A DNA stretch of 8,165 bases from positions 1 through 8,165 of the forward strand of contig JAJPEA010000085.1 in assembly GCA_023252335.1 (NCBI GenBank), in the 5' to 3' direction. This DNA is from Nitrosotalea sp. (lineage in GTDB: Archaea > Thermoproteota > Nitrososphaeria > Nitrososphaerales > Nitrosopumilaceae). The position numbers and the translations under genes are program-made. The notes under the pieces are model-generated. The model saw only the letters and a list, made by a program, of their open reading frames with translations, did no database searches and was not told where the DNA came from. Below, in pieces: positions 6,554 through 8,165 of this stretch. The first letter of the stretch is position 1. The number at the start of each line of letters is the position of its first letter.

Positions 6554-6562
6554 CTTTAATTA
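6554..6562 (+). promoter_or_regulatory. Candidate TATA box for cbiL-cbiF
   Basis: CTTTAATTA starts two bases after the cbiT stop and is centred about 26-27 bases before the cbiL ATG at 6585. No Shine-Dalgarno-like sequence lies before that ATG (TTTCAATTA), so a leaderless cbiL-cbiF message is the simplest reading. It would let cbiL-cbiF be expressed independently of cbiT. Confidence 0.48.
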
Positions 6563-6584
6563 GGTACAACTTTGATTTCAATTA

Positions 6585-7307
6585 ATGCCTGATCTTATCT
6601 GTGTTGGCTGCGGTCCTGGTGACCCAGAGCTTTTAACGGTAAAGGCAGTCAAGGCAATACAAAATGCCGAGATTATTGTATGTCCTACGTCTAAAGAAGG
6701 CAAACCCAGTATTGTTTATTCTATCATTGAATCTCTAGTGGACAAGTCCAAAAAACCAGAAGTTGTTAACTTGGTCTTTCCAATGGTCAAGGAAAAAGAT
6801 ACTCTGGAAAACAGTTGGCTACAAAATGCCAAAGTTATTGCAGAAAAGGTTCTTTCTGGCAAAAAAGTAGTTTATCTTACAGTGGGAGATCCATATCTTT
6901 ACAGTACATGGATTTACATTGACAGAGAATTGCATGAAAAATATCCAGAGATAAAGATAAGCGTCATACCTGGAATTGTATCCATGTTTACATTTGCATC
7001 CAAAGTGGGAATCAGTCTTGCTGAAGGTGCAGAAACCATGGCAGTTATTCCCTCTTGTTATGATTTATCGCGAGTCAAAGAGACTGCAAAAAATTGTGAT
7101 ACCATGATATTTCTCAAAGACGGGAGATATTTTGATCAGGTGATAACGTTACTTCGAGAAGCTGGTTTTCCAGACAGTTCAATTTTTGCAATTGGCCAAG
7201 ATATCGGAACTGATCAGGAAATAATTAAAAAGCTAACTCTTGGTCAAGTTACTAAAGATACAATGACTACAAAATACTTTTCAATAATGGTGGTCAAGCG
7301 TGCATAA
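6585..7307 (+). CDS. cbiL: Cobalt-factor II / precorrin-2 C20-methyltransferase
   Basis: This 240-aa protein is a tetrapyrrole methylase (class III SAM methyltransferase) of the CbiL/CobI type, which adds the C20 methyl early in corrin-ring construction. Seen: the family start block ICVGCGPGDPELLTVKA (residues 5-21), the CbiL-typical VCPTSKEGKPS with SIIESLV, TVGDPYLYSTW (99-109), where GDPxLYST distinguishes CbiL from other ring methylases, and VIPGIVSMFTFASKVG (127-142). Length is normal for the family. The ATG at 6585 begins directly at the conserved block. The 3' end overlaps cbiF by eight bases, so the two are probably cotranslated. Given the cbi-type context, the substrate is probably the cobalt-containing form; this is inferred from the pathway rather than read from a residue. 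Confidence 0.92.
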   Translation: MPDLICVGCGPGDPELLTVKAVKAIQNAEIIVCPTSKEGKPSIVYSIIESLVDKSKKPEVVNLVFPMVKEKDTLENSWLQNAKVIAEKVLSGKKVVYLTVGDPYLYSTWIYIDRELHEKYPEIKISVIPGIVSMFTFASKVGISLAEGAETMAVIPSCYDLSRVKETAKNCDTMIFLKDGRYFDQVITLLREAGFPDSSIFAIGQDIGTDQEIIKKLTLGQVTKDTMTTKYFSIMVVKRA

Positions 7308-8067
7308 GGTATACTTTGTTGGCTGTGGCCCAGGTGACCCTGAACTAATAACGGTAAAAGCAAAAAAGCTAATCCAAAAGGCTGACGTTATTGTATATTC
7401 TGGCTCGCTCATTCCTCAAGAAATAATCAAGATGTGCAAAAAATCACAACTCCATGATGCTGCAAAACTTGTGCGAGAAGATATTTTCAAAATTCTAAAA
7501 GAGAATGCATTGAAAGGAAAACTTGTGGTAAGATTACATGATGGGGATCCAAGCATTTATGGCGCAATTAGGGAACAAACAGACAATCTCAAAAAAGAAG
7601 GAATAGACTATGAGGTGGTACCAGGAATTACATCATTTCTGGCTTCTGCTGCTGCACTTGGGTGTGAGCTAACATTGCCAGGTGTTACACAAACCATCAT
7701 TGTAACAAGAGCCGAGTCAAGAACCAAGGTACCAAAACGAGAACAAATATCTGAACTTGCAAAACACAAGGCAACTCTAATTTTCTATCTCAGCATTCAT
7801 CTCTTACCAAAAATTGTGCAAGAGGCAATCAAGGGTGGATATCCAAAAACAACACCTGTTGGAGTGGTTTACAGGGCAAGCTGGAGCGATGAGAAAAAAA
7901 TTACAGGAACTCTACAAGACATTGCAAAAAAAATACGTGATGAAAAAATAACGAGAACTGCAATTATAATAATTGGAGATGTTGTCAATCCCCAGTCATA
8001 TGAATATTCAAAACTATATGACAAGACATTTACTCATGGATATAGAAAAGCTACAGTAAAATCATAA
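7300..8067 (+). CDS. cbiF: Cobalt-precorrin-4 C11-methyltransferase
   Basis: This 255-aa tetrapyrrole methylase of the CbiF/CobM type adds the C11 methyl to the corrin precursor. Seen: VYFVGCGPGDPELITVKA at the N-terminus, VIVYSGSLIP, RLHDGDPSIYGA (78-89), VVPGITSFLASAAALG (106-121), the CbiF-specific LTLPGVTQTIIVTRAESRT, and PVGVVYRASW in the C-terminal domain. In the RLHDGDPS block the residue before GDP is Asp81, where CbiF proteins usually have Thr; the GDP core is intact. The start is GTG at 7300, overlapping the cbiL stop by eight bases; no alternative start keeps the glycine-rich SAM site at the N-terminus. Its first 30 residues resemble those of CbiL, as expected for paralogues in one superfamily. 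Further ring genes (cbiG, cbiH, cbiC, cbiE) are not in the window. The last ~20 residues are lysine/tyrosine-rich and less conserved. Confidence 0.93.
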   Translation: MHKVYFVGCGPGDPELITVKAKKLIQKADVIVYSGSLIPQEIIKMCKKSQLHDAAKLVREDIFKILKENALKGKLVVRLHDGDPSIYGAIREQTDNLKKEGIDYEVVPGITSFLASAAALGCELTLPGVTQTIIVTRAESRTKVPKREQISELAKHKATLIFYLSIHLLPKIVQEAIKGGYPKTTPVGVVYRASWSDEKKITGTLQDIAKKIRDEKITRTAIIIIGDVVNPQSYEYSKLYDKTFTHGYRKATVKS

Positions 8068-8165
8068 CTGATTTACTTTATTTTTAATTCCAATCTTTAC
8101 CAATTGTTTGTGGAATTTTTTCGTATCACCTGAGCAATAAATTTTTAATCTAGATTTTTCTGATT
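8062..8165 (-). CDS. Possible C-terminal tail of an unrecognised convergent gene (partial)
   Basis: The minus strand is open from the right edge to a TGA at 8062-8064, giving 33 lysine-rich residues including KIYCSGDTKKFHKQL and ending VNQL. It would overlap the cbiF stop by six bases, the same convergent layout as seen at 2399-2404. I do not recognise the family, and 34 codons without a stop is only weakly unusual in AT-rich DNA. The same stretch reads as T-rich terminator-like sequence on the plus strand, and TTTTTAAT at 8142-8149 could instead be a TATA box for a plus-strand gene starting about 8172, just off the edge. Confidence 0.25.
   Translation of the reverse strand, partial: SEKSRLKIYCSGDTKKFHKQLVKIGIKNKVNQL
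8076..8121 (+). terminator. Candidate terminator region after cbiF
   Basis: Two signals lie in the short 3' region. CTTTATTTTT at 8076-8085 is a T-rich tract typical of archaeal termination. Just beyond it, a 7-bp inverted repeat (AATTCCA at 8086-8092 and TGGAATT at 8111-8117, 18-base loop) runs into a T tract ending at 8121. The loop is long and the stem weak, so the T tracts are the stronger evidence. The alternative reading as a convergent coding tail is given separately. Confidence 0.3.

Noticed and set aside
6597..7360. Similar glycine-rich blocks in cbiL and cbiF as a DNA repeat
   Set aside because: The similarity is explained by two members of the tetrapyrrole methylase superfamily sharing the SAM-binding motif, not by a mobile or structural repeat.

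Overview
The window is AT-rich, gene-dense and archaeal, most likely from an ammonia-oxidising thaumarchaeon (Nitrososphaerota, Nitrosopumilus/Nitrosotalea type). The grounds are a split two-subunit AcnX dehydratase, an archaeal-type NFACT/RqcH protein without NFACT-C, a Mut7-C RNase, an AMMECR1 protein, anaerobic-type cobalamin methyltransferases, frequent TTG/GTG starts, and TATA-like boxes about 24-27 nt before start codons (leaderless transcripts). This is inferred from gene content; there is no rRNA marker in the window.

Layout: (1) positions 1-742 hold the 3' part of a sedolisin (peptidase S53) gene, with the Asp and Ser active-site motifs and the C-terminal calcium-site motif present; the catalytic Glu/Asp pair lies off the left edge. 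(2) 870-2404 hold the two AcnX subunits, joined by an ATGA overlap and best read as archaeal phosphomevalonate dehydratase (isoprenoid-lipid synthesis). They end tail to tail with the next cluster inside one palindromic hexamer, CTATAG, that carries both stop codons. (3) 5414-2399 on the minus strand is a tightly coupled trio: NFACT/RqcH, then a Mut7-C PIN-like RNase with a zinc ribbon, then AMMECR1. Both junctions are TTGA overlaps. (4) 5505-5930, divergent from the trio, encodes a three-helix membrane protein with EMC6/Rab5IP-like features. (5) 5962-8067 holds cbiT, cbiL and cbiF of corrin-ring synthesis, with probable promoters before cbiT and cbiL and an 8-bp cbiL/cbiF overlap. (6) The last 98 bases hold T-rich terminator-like sequence and possibly the tail of a convergent gene.

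How the genes may work together: cbiT, cbiL and cbiF act on one pathway, and the AcnX pair is one enzyme. The most intriguing grouping is the NFACT, RNase and AMMECR1 operon facing a possible membrane-insertase subunit, which suggests a ribosome-rescue or protein-biogenesis module. That link is inferred from gene order. No tRNA, rRNA, CRISPR array or insertion sequence was recognised.
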